Shown: in pieces, positions 11,917 to 22,932 of the stretch
Layout: each line of letters begins with the position of its first letter
Position numbering within the stretch: the first letter of the stretch is position 1
Assembly (NCBI GenBank): GCA_001598975.1
Contig: BBXU01000084.1
Location: forward strand, 1-56,543
Direction: 5' to 3'
Length of the DNA: 56,543 nt
From: Parachlorella kessleri
Lineage: Eukaryota > Chlorophyta > Trebouxiophyceae > Chlorellales > Chlorellaceae
The notes under the pieces: model-generated
Told to the model about the DNA's origin: nothing
Database searches by the model: none
What the model saw: only the letters and a program-made list of their open reading frames with translations
Position numbers and translations under genes: made by a program

Positions 11917-14259
11917 ATGGCAGGTGCCTACGTCCCAAGGGCTCTAGCACTGCAAGGTCCCTCAAAACCGCTGCTCAAACGCAGGTCTGTAAGGTCAAGT
12001 GGCCGACTAATCATAGAGACGGGGCATCCAGCTTGCCTAGCACTGCTAATAGCCCCATCCCTGTCTTTATATGCGCCTGTCATAAGCAGTTGCTCCTAAC
12101 TGCCCAAACCACCGGATTTGGGAGGAATGCAGGAGGATGGATGGGGCTAATGGCGCACTGCCCGAGGCATCAGCAAGGGAAGCAGTGAGAAGAGAGCGGG
12201 CCCCTCAGCACATCGGCCGTGGGCCGCCTGCCATGTACATGCGGGACTGCAGCACAGCTGCCCAAGCTGCAGTAGTTGCCTCTCCGGAGCCTCTCGCTTC
12301 ATTCCCAAAGTACGGCCACTGCCGCTGCATATGTTCAAGGGCCTGTGCCTGGCAAGTGCAGCCCCTGGGTCGCTGACATGCAGGCGCAAGCTGATACCAG
12401 ATCCATCCAGCATTGTCCCCCCACCAGCCGCTGGCACACAACCCCGGCTCAAGCCTAAGGCAGCTATTGAGACTGACACGCTTTGCTTGGTGGACCACCC
12501 TTGAAGCATCCTGTGCGCTCCAGCTTGCCACGCTGGTGCCATGCAGGCCAGCGCGGGAGCCCCGCCCCACACATTTCCTGGCCTTGCAAGTGAGCCATGC
12601 TCCCAGTGTGACGGATGCCATTCGGAAGGTGCAAGCAGCGGTGTGCGAGCACTCGCCGCACCTCAAGAAGGCGTGTGTTGATGCAGCAAGCTCCCACCTA
12701 ACCCTGGTGAGCAGCGCACTGCAGGGGTCGCATCTCAGTCGTGGACCTGTGTGAAGGGGCATCATAGAGCGTGCGCGCTGTCAAGCTGCTTCAGCAGGAG
12801 GGGACCAAGGGGGTTTGCGGACGCATGCCCGTCATCAGGCTCCATGACATCCTTGATCCAACGTGACGCAACCGTCGCCTTCCTATGGTTGGACCACACA
12901 GCTAGCAATATTGCTTGTGCTTGCACTACATATTTTACCCAACGCTCGTGTTCTTGTCCACAGCATTAAGGAGGCCTCGGTGTGTCCTTCCCCATGCGCA
13001 GGGTGTCATGGCGCTGCAAGGTGAGCAGGACATTGCCCATGCTGAGGAGACCCTGTGCCAGCTAAGCGGAGTGCTGAGTCAGGAGCAGCTGCTGGAGCCC
13101 CTGGAATTAAAGCTGGGTGGTCTGAGCCACTTCCGCAACCAGGTAAGATGCATAAAGATGTAAAATCACCTGACGAGGCAGCAGGCAGTAGAAGTGTGCT
13201 GGCTTCTTAAGATGCATGAGGGCAAGTGCCAGGACTTGGAGTGCTCGTCAGCCTGGCAATACACAACCAATACCAAGCTTGCTGGATCACTGTCATAGTT
13301 CCCTCCTGCCATCTCTATGGACTGCCTTCCGGCAGGGAAGGCCTCTCCAGAGCTGCGGATGCCACCCCTGGGCGCAGTGTCCACCAGGCCCTACTTTCAA
13401 CGTCATGACGCCGCAGGTGCTCTACCTAGACGTAGAGGAGGGCGAGGGACAGCAGCGCCTTCACACCCTGGCAGCAGCAGTTCGTTCCCACTTCCATGCG
13501 GCAAGGTTGCTCCAGCAGGCTGATCGGCCCTTCGTGCCCCACGTGACCATCGCCAAGCTAAGCAAGCTGCCACGTGGCGGCAAGGGCGGCCAGCGGCAGT
13601 GGGCACGAAAGGGCAAGGGCACGGGCGGTGGCGGGGAGCATGAAGGGAAATTCAAAGGCGGGGAGCAAGGCCGCCGAGAAGGCAGAGACAGGGAGTTGAG
13701 GGGCATGGATGAGGCCCGGGCGGATGCTGGCTTAGAAGCCGAGGGTGCCTTGGTCGTGGCAGACCGTGAAGTGGAGGCCCAGGGGTTGGCAGCAGAAGCA
13801 GAACAGCAGCAGGAGGCAACTTGCAGGGAGGCTGCAAATGAGGAGCAGTTACAACCGGCAGCAGCTGCCGATGCAGGCGCTGCTGCAACACTGAATGGCA
13901 AGGCAGGGGGAGGCGAAAGGATGGCAGTGGCTGGCAGCACCGGCGAAGCCATGGGAGTAGCAGAGGACAGGGACCAACAAACTGAAGCAGGCAATGACAA
14001 GCGAGACCGTGGCAAGCGTGGCAGCAAGGATGAGAGCAGGGCGGGCATCCCTCAGGAGTCCTACGCGGCCCTGACTGGCATTAGCGCCGGTGGGGTGGAG
14101 GTTGCGGAGCTGCAGTTGTGTCGGATGCAGGGACGGAGAACTGGGGAGTACTACCAGGTGCTTGCCAGGCTGGCGCTACTAGCGAACAAGGAAAAGGATG
14201 TTGCAGTTGCCGAGGAACTGAAGGCAGAGCAGGCTGCAGGGGAGCGGGAGGGTTTATGA
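11917..14259 (+). CDS. AKAP7-like 2H phosphoesterase (AKAP18/ASCC1 superfamily) with internal charged insertion
   Basis: Four exons: 11917-11984, 12547-12706, 13002-13142 and 13417-14259 (TGA), in phase, 403 residues. The domain starts PTHFLALQVSHAPS. The two catalytic H-x-[ST]-x motifs of the 2H superfamily are HLTL (end of exon 2) and HVTI in FVPHVTIAKLSK (exon 4). The closing AKAP7-family block is IPQESYA ... ELQLCRMQ ... EYYQVLARLALL. Between HVTIAKLSK and IPQESYA lies an insertion of about 160 residues, rich in Glu, Gly, Arg and Ala, absent from animal AKAP7. The 2H fold hydrolyses or binds cyclic and 2',3'-type phosphate esters of nucleotides or RNA; the substrate here is unknown. No kinase-anchoring helix could be identified. 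Exon 1 is inferred from phase and acceptor fit and is the least certain part. Confidence 0.85.
13570..14050 (+). other. Low-complexity E/G/R/A-rich insertion inside the 2H domain
   Basis: Coding stretch between the second catalytic motif and the terminal block of the AKAP7-like domain. It is repetitive in composition but open throughout, with no stop or obvious splice pair. A 195-codon antisense frame across it is a by-product of this composition. Confidence 0.75.
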
Positions 14260-15135
14260 GGTTCCTGAGGTTTTTTCTGCTGGACGGGTGGCGTAGTAGT
14301 GGGAGGCATTCAAGCTGGAGACGTTCAGGTGTTGTGAGCCGGTTGTTGGGGTCTGCCAGGACATTACCCAATTTTAGGAACAACATTACTAACCGGTGCT
14401 TCTACGAGAGCCAGAGACATTTTCGGGGATTTGACAACCCTGACAGTTCAGGAATGTGGGCTTTTTAGATTTCAGCTGAATGGAAGCACAGGGGTATGCT
14501 CAGAGCAAGCATGGGCCCCACAGCGGCACACGCCTTTGCAGGTCAGTAACCAACCCAGCTGAGTAAGTGCAAACACCCCTAACGGGTTCTTTTTCTTGCA
14601 AGTGTGCACCTATGGTCAACAGTGCAGAGGCCTTCCACTTTTCATCTCCTGCCCCACCTGGTTTTATGTGGTTTTTGGCTCGTCTCATGGAGGAACCTAC
14701 TGGCTCGAAATACAGGCAAGGCCAGGACATCACTTGTACTCAGCCTTGTCAGCGCATCACTCTATGCCTCCTCCTTTCCCTAGTTACATAGCGGGCCTCA
14801 AAGAAACAGGCGGATGGGGCCAAGGCTGCATCAAAGGGAAAAACCCTGTTAAGAAACACATGGTTTTGTTGCCTTGGACATCTCCTTTGTGCATCCTTGC
14901 TGGGCGGCGTGTGACCAAACGAACTCAATTTTTGTTGGCTGCCTTGAAGGTTTTCCCTCCTCCTTTCCCTACCACAATTAACAACACTCCAACTTGCTTG
15001 GCGCTGGCGCCCCGTGCTACGTGTGGTCAGGAGGCCCGATTTGGTGGCTTCCAACTCGGGCTCGTGCTTTCGGAGACGAACTGCTGTAGTTTATCTAACC
15101 TGTCGACCTTGTAAGATCTGCAGCACGTGCATGTC
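14260..15135. other. Intergenic: 3' flank of 2H gene and 5' flank of LPA1-like gene
   Basis: About 880 bp with no recognised exon, RNA or repeat. It presumably contains the 3' untranslated region of the phosphoesterase gene and the promoter of the LPA1-like gene. Confidence 0.5.
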
Positions 15136-16616
15136 ATGTCGATCACTAACACTTTGCAATCCCACACCTTGTGGACAGGACGTTTTCAACCTTTTGTCAC
15201 TGCAAAACCTTGGTTGAAGCGCCGTGCTGACCGGCAGCCGTGCCGGGCCCAAGCGGATAGCAAGCAGAAGCAGGCCAGCAGCCGCCTGCCGAGTTACATG
15301 TGCGACTGCTGGGCCCCCCATCTTCCCTTGAAACGGTGTACAAAGCTGCCAGCTCTTTAAAGAGGGAACAGGTGCACGCTGCGCCTAGCCTTTTGGCACA
15401 CCCTGCCTTACAACTTGGTGCAGATCACCCCGTGAGGTTGATGCCTCCCTCCGTGCCGAGGCAGAAGCCCCCTTCCGTGGCCTGCGCTTCTTCCTCTTCG
15501 GCGCCGGCTTTGTGGGCGCGGGCCTCGCGACGCTGTTCACGGTGCCTCAGCTGATAGGAGCGCTTGCCGGTGCAGCCAACGCCAAGAGCTTGCTGGAAGT
15601 CGGTCAGGATGTCGCCATTGACCTGACAGGGCTGGCAGTGTGTGGCTACCTGGTACAGCGGGACCTGCAAGCACGCGACAAGCAGATAGCGCGCCTGCAG
15701 CGCGAGGAGAAGCTTGGTGGGCTGCAGCTGGAGCTGGCTAATGGCAAGCTCGTGCGCATGGCGCAGCTGCGGTAAGCCGGTGTATGGAGATTGCAGCAGC
15801 TTAGGGCGCCCACGAAATCTATCTCAGGCATGTGAACATCCATTCTGCTGGTTTGGATGATGCAGTGGCTTTGCGATTTCTTATGTGCGCAGCAACCTCC
15901 GGGCTTGCAGAAGCATGACATACATCAGTTAAGAGTAAGTACGCCTGCCATTGTGCGCCTGCAGGAGCTTTTCCCGGGTGGTAATGGTCGCTGGCACACC
16001 ACAGCAGGTGGAGGAGGCGGTAGCTGCTGCCGAGCCTTTCAAGCAGCAGTTGGTGGAGCGAGGTGTGCTGGTGGTGCCCCTGCCCATCTTTGCTGGTGCT
16101 GGCGCGGACGGGGGTGAGCTGCCAAAGCCACAGCCAGAGGACCTCAGGTGGGGGCGGAGCGTAGGGTGTCTATGGTGGTGTGAATGGTGCCTCTGCTCTC
16201 TGCGTCATCCGGCTTGCATGGTGCGGTGCATGCAGTGGATGGCTCACTGTGCCTTTCCTGCGGTGATATGCCCTTTTGGGTACTGCCTTGGGAGTCGCAA
16301 GGAAGCAGTGGTGCCCGCTCAGGTACTGCCATCCGATTTTCCTAGTGGGTGACATAAGGAGTACCTACCACCCACCTAATGCAGATGGCGTGCCACCCCG
16401 CTGCGCCTGGACAACTGGACGGCATGGTTCAAGGAGCAGGCCGCCTTGGCTAATGCCCCGCTGGACAGAGGCCTCTATGTGGGCTTGAGGCTAGACGGCA
16501 GGGTGCGTGCCAGCGGCACTGGCTGCCCTCCCTGGCAGAAGTTTGCCCTGCAGCTGCCGCCAGTGGAGGGCGTGTTTGGAGGCTTCTTGGACGGCATGGA
16601 TGGCCGTGTGATTTGA
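15136..16616 (+). CDS. LPA1-like (Low PSII Accumulation 1 C-terminal domain) plastid protein
   Basis: Exons 15136-15335, 15424-15771, 15965-16147 and 16385-16616 (TGA) join in phase to 320 residues. The leader is basic and Ser/Thr-rich and ends near CRAQA, a plausible chloroplast transit peptide. The core has two hydrophobic stretches (FFLFGAGFVGAGLATLF and a second around AIDLTGLAVCGYL) followed by RDKQIARLQREE. The LPA1 hallmark C-terminus is GLYVGLRLDGRVRASG, CPPWQKF and FLDGMDGRVI. LPA1, and its Chlamydomonas counterpart REP27, assist assembly or repair of the photosystem II D1 protein at the thylakoid. This protein lacks the TPR repeats of LPA1, so it matches the short LPA1-like paralog; whether it acts on photosystem II is inference. 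Exon 1 is less certain than exons 2-4. Confidence 0.85.
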
Positions 16617-17241
16617 GGACGGGGGTGTAGCTTCGCTCTTGATGACTGGATGGGCGCCCATGTGCCCGGCTGCCATTCCTCGCCTACTTTGCATTACAGC
16701 TGCCGGCGGTTCGAGGCCTCTTTTTACGAGGCTCCCTGATGGCCCATACAACCGTTTGCGCTGTGGGCAGCGGTGAATGGCAGGGTGCAGCAAGAGTCAG
16801 TGTATGTGTGCCCTGGCAGGAGGAACCCATGCTTCGGCTGCCGTGAGTGATGGGGTTGCCTGGTGGCGTGCGTCAGAGCAGCACAGTCGGCCACTTTGGT
16901 AGAAGTTGAGGATTTGCTCTTGTATGTTGAACAGGCAGCAGAGAAGAGTATGTAAAGTGTGGTGGTCTTTGGGTTGTGTGAATAAGTTACTTCATGCACG
17001 GCAGGCTGTAGGAAATCTGTACTGCTTTCAAGGCTTTGTGGGAGAGAGGGTATTCTTTAGGATCTGCAAGTGAACACCGCAACACCACCTGGGTTGTACC
17101 ATCCCATGAAAGCAGTACAAGTGATAAGGGATGCTGTGGACCAACCTTGACAAGGCCAACACCCCCATGCCTTCCGCGCATTGCTGTCTTTGATACTGTA
17201 TTATCTTATCTCAAACAATCTCCACTAGTCAAGCCGTCACC
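16617..17241. other. Intergenic between LPA1-like and BTB genes
   Basis: 625 bp, tandem orientation. A TGTAA motif, the usual green-algal polyadenylation signal, lies near 16950 and could end the LPA1-like transcript. No exon was recognised. Confidence 0.45.
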
Positions 17242-19085
17242 ATGGGCGGCCGCGGCTGCACACGGACCTACCTTGGACGCAAGCCTGCCTCTTTTGCAGC
17301 AAGCTGCGATGCTGTGCTTGTCGTGGAGGAACAGGAGTTCCCCGTTCATGCCTCGGTCCTGGCTTGCCACTGCAAAACGTTTGTTGACCTCTTCGAGGTA
17401 CACCTGGTGTATGGCGAACATTGCGCCCAGCCGACCGACTCGGTTGAATCTGAATCAGCCTCCACTTACGACGTCATTGCCGAGGAGACTGTTCCCCCGA
17501 GCCTGAGGCCCAGGATGAAGCTGGATTCCGCGGCTAGCCCCATGACCCTCACAGCGAAAAACTTTGCCACCTTCCTGGACCATGTCTACAACCCCACTGA
17601 AGCCAAAGTGGAGTCGGTGAGCTTCCATGCACCACAGCCATTTGCAGAGGCCTTATATCCGATACGTATTCATTGGCACTGCTCTGCCTGAAGAGCCAGG
17701 TGCTGCAAACTTGCATTCAGCCTGCATGCAGCTGGTTTCAGTAAGGGTGGCAGATAGTGCGAACAGGGAGTGAGGTGAACTGTAGTGATAGGGCTGGATG
17801 CCTCGCAGTGCGCGAGTGTACATTCATGCCTAGATGCAGCCTCCGTTTGGCAGGTGATGCTAATTACCCTTGCATGTGTCTTTCCTCATCTGGGTGTTGT
17901 ACGTGTGAGGTGCAAGAGCCACATGGAACAGCGTTGCTGTTACAAGCCTAGGTGTGGTGGCTACTGACATCTCATTGTCCCAGCGCGTTTTCCCCGTACG
18001 CAGGTGATCGAGGCTTACATCCTGCTACAACTGGCCGACTACTTCCAGACCTCTGTATATATGTACCAGTGTGATACATTCATTACAAACCATGTCAGGG
18101 CCAGTGGCGGCCTACTAGAAAAGCAAGGGTCACCAGGTGATAGCACCGTGTGTGTGTGTGTGTATCGGGAAGGGGGGGGGGGGGCGGAGTCTGAGCCCTG
18201 ATAGACTTCAGCTATTGCAACTGAGCAACTATTCCTCCCCGAGAAAGTCAGGTACTGCTTGCAGATAGGCATGACGCCCTAAATAACCAAATCACCTGCA
18301 GCCTGGAAGTCTGACAGCACAGCACTTTGGCAGCACGACATCACAACCGGACCTGTCTGCCACCTTCACTGCTCTGCAGCCATGAAGATTGACAGCAAGA
18401 ATCTGGAGAAGTTTATGGACCTGGCCAACCGCCACAAGCTGCGCAAGCTGATGGCCGAGTGCCTGCCGCCCGCCATGCACTACATACTCAAGGACAAAGC
18501 TGGCGCCAAGCTGCTGGCCCGCATGGACCCCGTCATCATCGAAGTGCTCGTCAGCAAGGTGGTGGACAGCTCCTCTGTGACCAGGTGAGGCCCTGCTGCA
18601 GAGCATGGTAAGCTCCGCCGTCATAGCCAAGATTGACCGATCGACGCTGGTGATCGAAATATGATGATAAACACTGAGATTACAGTTCGCCTTCAACTCT
18701 GTTCGCACGACCAGCCACCGTGACTATAAACACTGAGACTGAGCTGAAGTGCACCTGGAAATTGCATACTACACAACTATTAGAAGCCCGAATATTTTGG
18801 TGGGACGCCTGAGCCGCTACCTTGTCCAGCAAGATAGCAATGACATGATGCTGGCAGAAGGAAGACAAACGGTTGTGCTGCAACAGGAGCACCAGCTGCG
18901 GCTACTGCTGCCACCCGTTCGGCGCCATGAGCGGCGTAGCCACAAGTCTGACCACCAACCTGCCCCTACTCGACAGCCAGACGAGTCCAGGGTGCCGCTG
19001 CGGCTCCAAGTCCTCCTCCCAAGCGAAAGAGCCTCCGGCAACTGGATTCAAGCGAATCCTGGAAAGCAAGAAATGGGGCTACTAA
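17242..19085 (+). CDS. BTB/POZ-domain protein with Cys-rich C-terminus
   Basis: Exons 17242-17616, 18004-18136, 18380-18584 and 18887-19085 (TAA), phase-consistent, 303 residues. The start context (GTCACCATGG) is good. The BTB fold is seen in SCDAVLVVEEQEFPVHASVLA, a loop insertion of about 50 residues, FATFLDHVYNPTEA and the helical LLQLADYFQTSVYMYQCD. A BACK-like helical part follows: NLEKFMDLANRHKLRKLMAECL. BTB proteins often serve as substrate adaptors of Cullin-3 ubiquitin ligases, which is the likely role by family. The last exon encodes about 65 residues rich in Cys, Ser and Gly (TSCGYCCHPFG, PGCRCGSK) and ends KKWGY; it is supported only by phase and acceptor fit. Intron 2 has a GT microsatellite next to a G-run; intron 1 and intron 3 each contain a copy of the dispersed 45-bp element. 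Confidence 0.8.
17746..17785 (+). repeat. Dispersed 45-bp element, copy A
   Basis: Begins GGTGGCAG, contains AGTGCGAACAGGGAGTGA and ends GAACTGTAG. It matches the copies at 18680-18719, 34891-34934, 34946-34985 and 35957-35998. It lies in intron 1 of the BTB gene. Confidence 0.75.
18148..18183. repeat. (GT)n tract and G-run in BTB intron 2
   Basis: Eight GT dinucleotides, then a run of about 12 G residues, starting 11 bp downstream of the predicted 5' splice site at 18136/18137. Confidence 0.88.
18667..18738 (-). mobile_element. Dispersed 45-bp element, copy B, flanked by 13-bp direct repeats
   Basis: A copy of the element (minus sense, 18680-18719) sits between two perfect copies of ATAAACACTGAGA at 18667-18679 and 18726-18738. 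That arrangement resembles a target-site duplication around a short inserted sequence of 46 bp. It lies in intron 3 of the BTB gene. No open frame or terminal inverted repeat is obvious, so a non-autonomous element or a gap-repair duplication are both possible. Confidence 0.55.
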
Positions 19086-19490
19086 ACGCTTCCGTGGGTC
19101 CTGCCAAAGGTGTTTCGTCGACAGCTGCTGGATGTTGTGGCTTGGAATGGCTGGGTGGGCAGCCTTCGTAACGCAAAGAGGGAACAGTAGCTTTGCCTGC
19201 AGCCAGGATGAAGTTGCTGCTGAACACTGCATATTCTGGAATGGGATGGCAAGTTTAGGGACTGTGCCAGCACATCGTCCCTGTTTCATTAGGATGTATG
19301 AAATACACGAGATGAAGCCCGCCAAGACCTTTGAACCATGCGTCAGGTTGCTGCCCTTTTGAGCCACTGCCTAGACTCACACGTGCGTACCGGTTTCTGT
19401 ACAAGGTGGTAACAGCAAGTCATCGTCCATGCCCCACCTGTAATGACGCCTTCTCCATCAGCACCTACACCTTCCCTTACGCCCCACCGC
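19086..19490. other. Convergent intergenic region (BTB / PIG-A)
   Basis: 405 bp between two convergent stop codons. It should hold both 3' untranslated regions. No other signal was recognised. Confidence 0.5.
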
Positions 19491-22400
19491 TCAAGTAAGC
19501 TGGCAAGGATTCGGGAAGTCTAGCGCCCGCTTTTGTGCAACCCTGGGCCGCCACCACTCCAGCAGCTGCAAGTACAGCCAGTCCACCGCCGCCACGCAAC
19601 AGCAAATCTTGCCAAACCACTGCCCACACTTGTAGTAGCGGCACAGCCTGCCAGCCATGCTGTCGTCTCTCCTGTCCTGCAGAGCACATGCTTACTGGCT
19701 TAGGCACCCATCAGAACAACCTTCTCCATGCCTGCCAGCCCAGGTTAACTAATCCAGGAATCCCACTACCTGCCATTGCAACAGATACATAAACCAGCAC
19801 CCAAAATAGCGACTATGCGAGGAGGGTACCCTAGCAGCTGCCCACCAATGCAGGACAATTGATGCGCCAGCGGACAGCAGAAGATATGAGGTCAGGCTGT
19901 GCCCCAGTAGATATCAATTAAGCTGTCAAGGTAAGGGCAGAGTCTTGATATTACCCACCTCCAGGGCCCTCCGATAGGCCCGCTCTGTGCGCTCTGCTAT
20001 GCTGTGCCAGCTGTACATGTCACACACAGCACGGTGGAATTGCCAGGGGTCGACCTGATGCACCCTTCGCAAGGCAAACCGCACTCCCTGCAATGCACAG
20101 GACGGTGTTGAAGAAACGGAGCATCGCCTGTGCCTCCTCAGGTTTTTGGTGTAGAGCTCAAGCAGATACAATTTCATGCAACATGTGCTATACAGACTCC
20201 CGTGAAGCCCTGGTCCCCACGAGAGCCTCAGCACCTAGTCCACCCCTCGCATGCTACCCTGTCTGCCCAGCTAAATATCAATGGTCCCCAGAATGCACTG
20301 CCTGCCGCCAGGAATAGATGAACCCTCAGTCACAAGCTGCAAGCATTCATGGTCACAACTCAACCTCGGAACCTTACGGTGAAGACTCAACCGGGCCACG
20401 AAGATTGAGATATGTTACACTACCAGCTGCATACCTCTATCAAGCCCTCTGGTGAGGGGTCGGCAAGGATGAGAATGTCTTCTGGGAGCACTTCAGGCAC
20501 ACCGCCCACCCTGGTGGACACCACCAACAGGCCTACAGAAAGGCAGGCCTCGGCTATCAGGTTGAAAGCTGGCCTGTCGCCATGCAGGATATGCAGGTTG
20601 TTGCTCTTGCTCGAATGCCCAAATATGCGCTCTATGAGTATATCTATGACCGGGCACTGTTACTAGGCTGACAATACGCTGTACGGCCTCTGGAAGCTAT
20701 CCCAGCACAAGTCTTGCTGCTGATGCCTTCATGCAAAAGGGCTTAAGGCCCGGCCCAGCAGCTGCCTCAATGCAAAACTCCAAGGTCCCAAAGCGGGCGC
20801 TAGGGGCGTCTGATGGCAAGTTTCCATCTACCTGCCGCTGCCGCCTCCACAATGGCCATGCAAAAAGCTTCTGTTAGGGAGGCGTTGATGAAGATGTGGC
20901 CCTGCACCAGCAACTCCCGAACCTGCAGGGAGGGTAAGCAGCCCATCGTGCCAGGAACAGCTCTCTGCGAGTGATGTGCATATAAGGCTCGCTGCACCTA
21001 CATTGCTGGCAAAACTACTGGCGATCAAGCGCTGACAGGCCGCGCAGCGTCCCAGCAACCCTCAGCAAACTACAGCCACCCTTGCCGTCCTGGAGAAAAT
21101 ACTTGCCTGGGTGTGAGGCACTTCTCCCAGTAAGGCGACCCGGTCTTCAAGCCCCTCCTTGCAAATCGTGTCCAGCAGCACCCTCCTCTTGGGACCATCT
21201 CCCCATGCAACATGAGATCAACCACCATGTTTCCCATGGGTGGTCACAAGGCATGGCCGCCTTGGCGAGCAGCTGGGTAAGCTTCTAAGTGCCGCCTAGT
21301 ACCTGCCACCCGACACCTCCAGATCCATCCTTGCAGCTGCCAGGCTGAAAATAAACCCAGGAAGGATGAGGTTCGCATGCGCCCTCAATCTGACCATCAC
21401 CCACCAGCAGACTTGCCCGCACCTATGAGTATGTGCACCCTGGGGTCGAGCATGCACAAGTCTGGGAGGATGGCTGCCAGCAAGTCGATGCCCTTGCGAT
21501 ACACCAGGCGGCTGAGGGCCACGATGACAATCTTATCCTTGCTGCGTTGTGAGGGGTCTGGCTTGAAGAGGGAGGCATCCACAGCTGCATTGCAGGCCCC
21601 ATGGGGACTGGGCTCCAGTTCGGTGATGGTGGCTGTGCTGTGCCATGCGCATGAGCTGTGCAGTCCGCAAACATTGATGGATAAAGCAGGCAGACAGCAC
21701 TGCAACCAACGTGCTAACCAACGAGCATAAGTGCTGCACCTCTAACGCCAGGAAGTCACCAGAGGCTAGGGCTGGCAACCACACTGATGCTACCCCGCCT
21801 ACACTTAGCAGTGCCATGGGTTGTTTTTCCTACTCTGTCACCACAGCAGGCCAGTGCGGTGGCATGATCCCTGGCTCCGCACCATTGGGGATGACAGACA
21901 CCCGCCTTGGTGGCACGCATGCCCGCAGCACCGTATTCTCCTTGCTAGTGTGGGATACGCAGATGGTGTGGTGCACGTCTGCCAGGGTAAACTTGAGACA
22001 CTTGTTGACTAGGATAGAGCTGGCATCGGCAAAGCCGAACAGCGAGTGGTCGGTGAATACAACTCGGTAGCCCAGAGTGCGAGCATGGAGCACCGCCTCG
22101 TGGGCCATTGTAGAGAAGGCCTAAGAGCGGCAGGTCAGCAGGGTAGACCTCAGTGAAACGGCGTGGTGCGTGTGTGGTTCATAAACAGAGGCCATGCATC
22201 TGAAGCTCAAATTGCGTTTGGCCGCACAAGGTTTCGCAGCAGTCGCTCTCCATGATAAAAGACGTGCATGGGCGGCAGGATGGGTGCTAGTTGAGCAGAC
22301 CCACCTGGTGTGCGTGGACAAGCGTGATGCCCTCTGTTATCAAGATGTCCCGGAGCAGGCTGAAGGCGCCAAATACAGTGGGAAAGGTGACACTCCTAAA

Positions 22401-22699
22401 AAAGGCCAGCCGAGGGGCATAGTACACCTGCAAGGTACTATTGCTGTGCAGTGAAGGGAGCAGTCCAGTTCAGGACTGTCAGAAGGGAAGCAGCAGTACT
22501 GCCTAAGATAGGGCCCCACCTTTAGGCCGTTGGTGAGGTACTGCATACCCCTCATCTCTCCATATGCGTGGGTCAGCACCACCACCTTATGTCCTCTCAT
22601 AATCAAGCACTGAGACAGCTGATATATGTGATTCTCAACCCCTCCAGTATTTGGGTAGAAGAAGTCGCTAACCATCAGGATCCGCGTGTTTTGAGTCAT
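19491..22699 (-). CDS. PIGA: PIG-A, catalytic subunit of GPI-GlcNAc transferase
   Basis: Nine minus-strand exons with matching phases: 22699-22520, 22427-22305, 22120-21883, 21584-21423, 21198-21107, 20922-20832, 20532-20435, 20087-19959 and 19676-19491, total 432 residues. Hallmarks are [20 protein letters not shown] near the N-terminus, [14 protein letters not shown], the donor-sugar block [15 protein letters not shown] and the GT4 motif E-x7-E at about residues 283-291 ([10 protein letters not shown]). The final exon encodes the plant-type C-terminal membrane helix ([21 protein letters not shown]). The enzyme transfers GlcNAc from UDP-GlcNAc to phosphatidylinositol on the cytosolic ER face, the first step of GPI-anchor synthesis. 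The intron after exon 5 uses a GC donor (CAG/GCAAGT). The exon 5 acceptor makes the GDGPK loop one residue shorter than usual, so that boundary may be off by a codon. Confidence 0.95.
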
Positions 22700-22932
22700 T
22701 TTCACTCCTGCAATCATATACCATGACACACCTTACCATCGATATTAATGTTCCACCCCCGGCCAGCCTTGCTAGGCCTGGGGGAACACTGGGCGGCTGC
22801 GCCCTGGACTGCCAAGCGCATGCTTCGCAAGTGACAACCAACTGCGAACATGCAGTTCTGAGCAAAAGCTTGTTGAACAGTCAAACGCCTTTAACACCCC
22901 AAAAGTTCCAGGGCGTCGTGACGAGGGGGGCC
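22700..22932. promoter_or_regulatory. Compact divergent promoter region (PIG-A / SUN-domain gene)
   Basis: Only 233 bp separate the two divergent start codons, so the genes probably share a bidirectional promoter. Specific elements could not be assigned. Confidence 0.55.

Noticed and set aside
13461..14048. 195-codon minus-strand frame opposite the 2H phosphoesterase gene
   Set aside because: It is Ser/Pro/Ala-rich mirror composition of the charged insertion; the plus strand has clear 2H domain homology.
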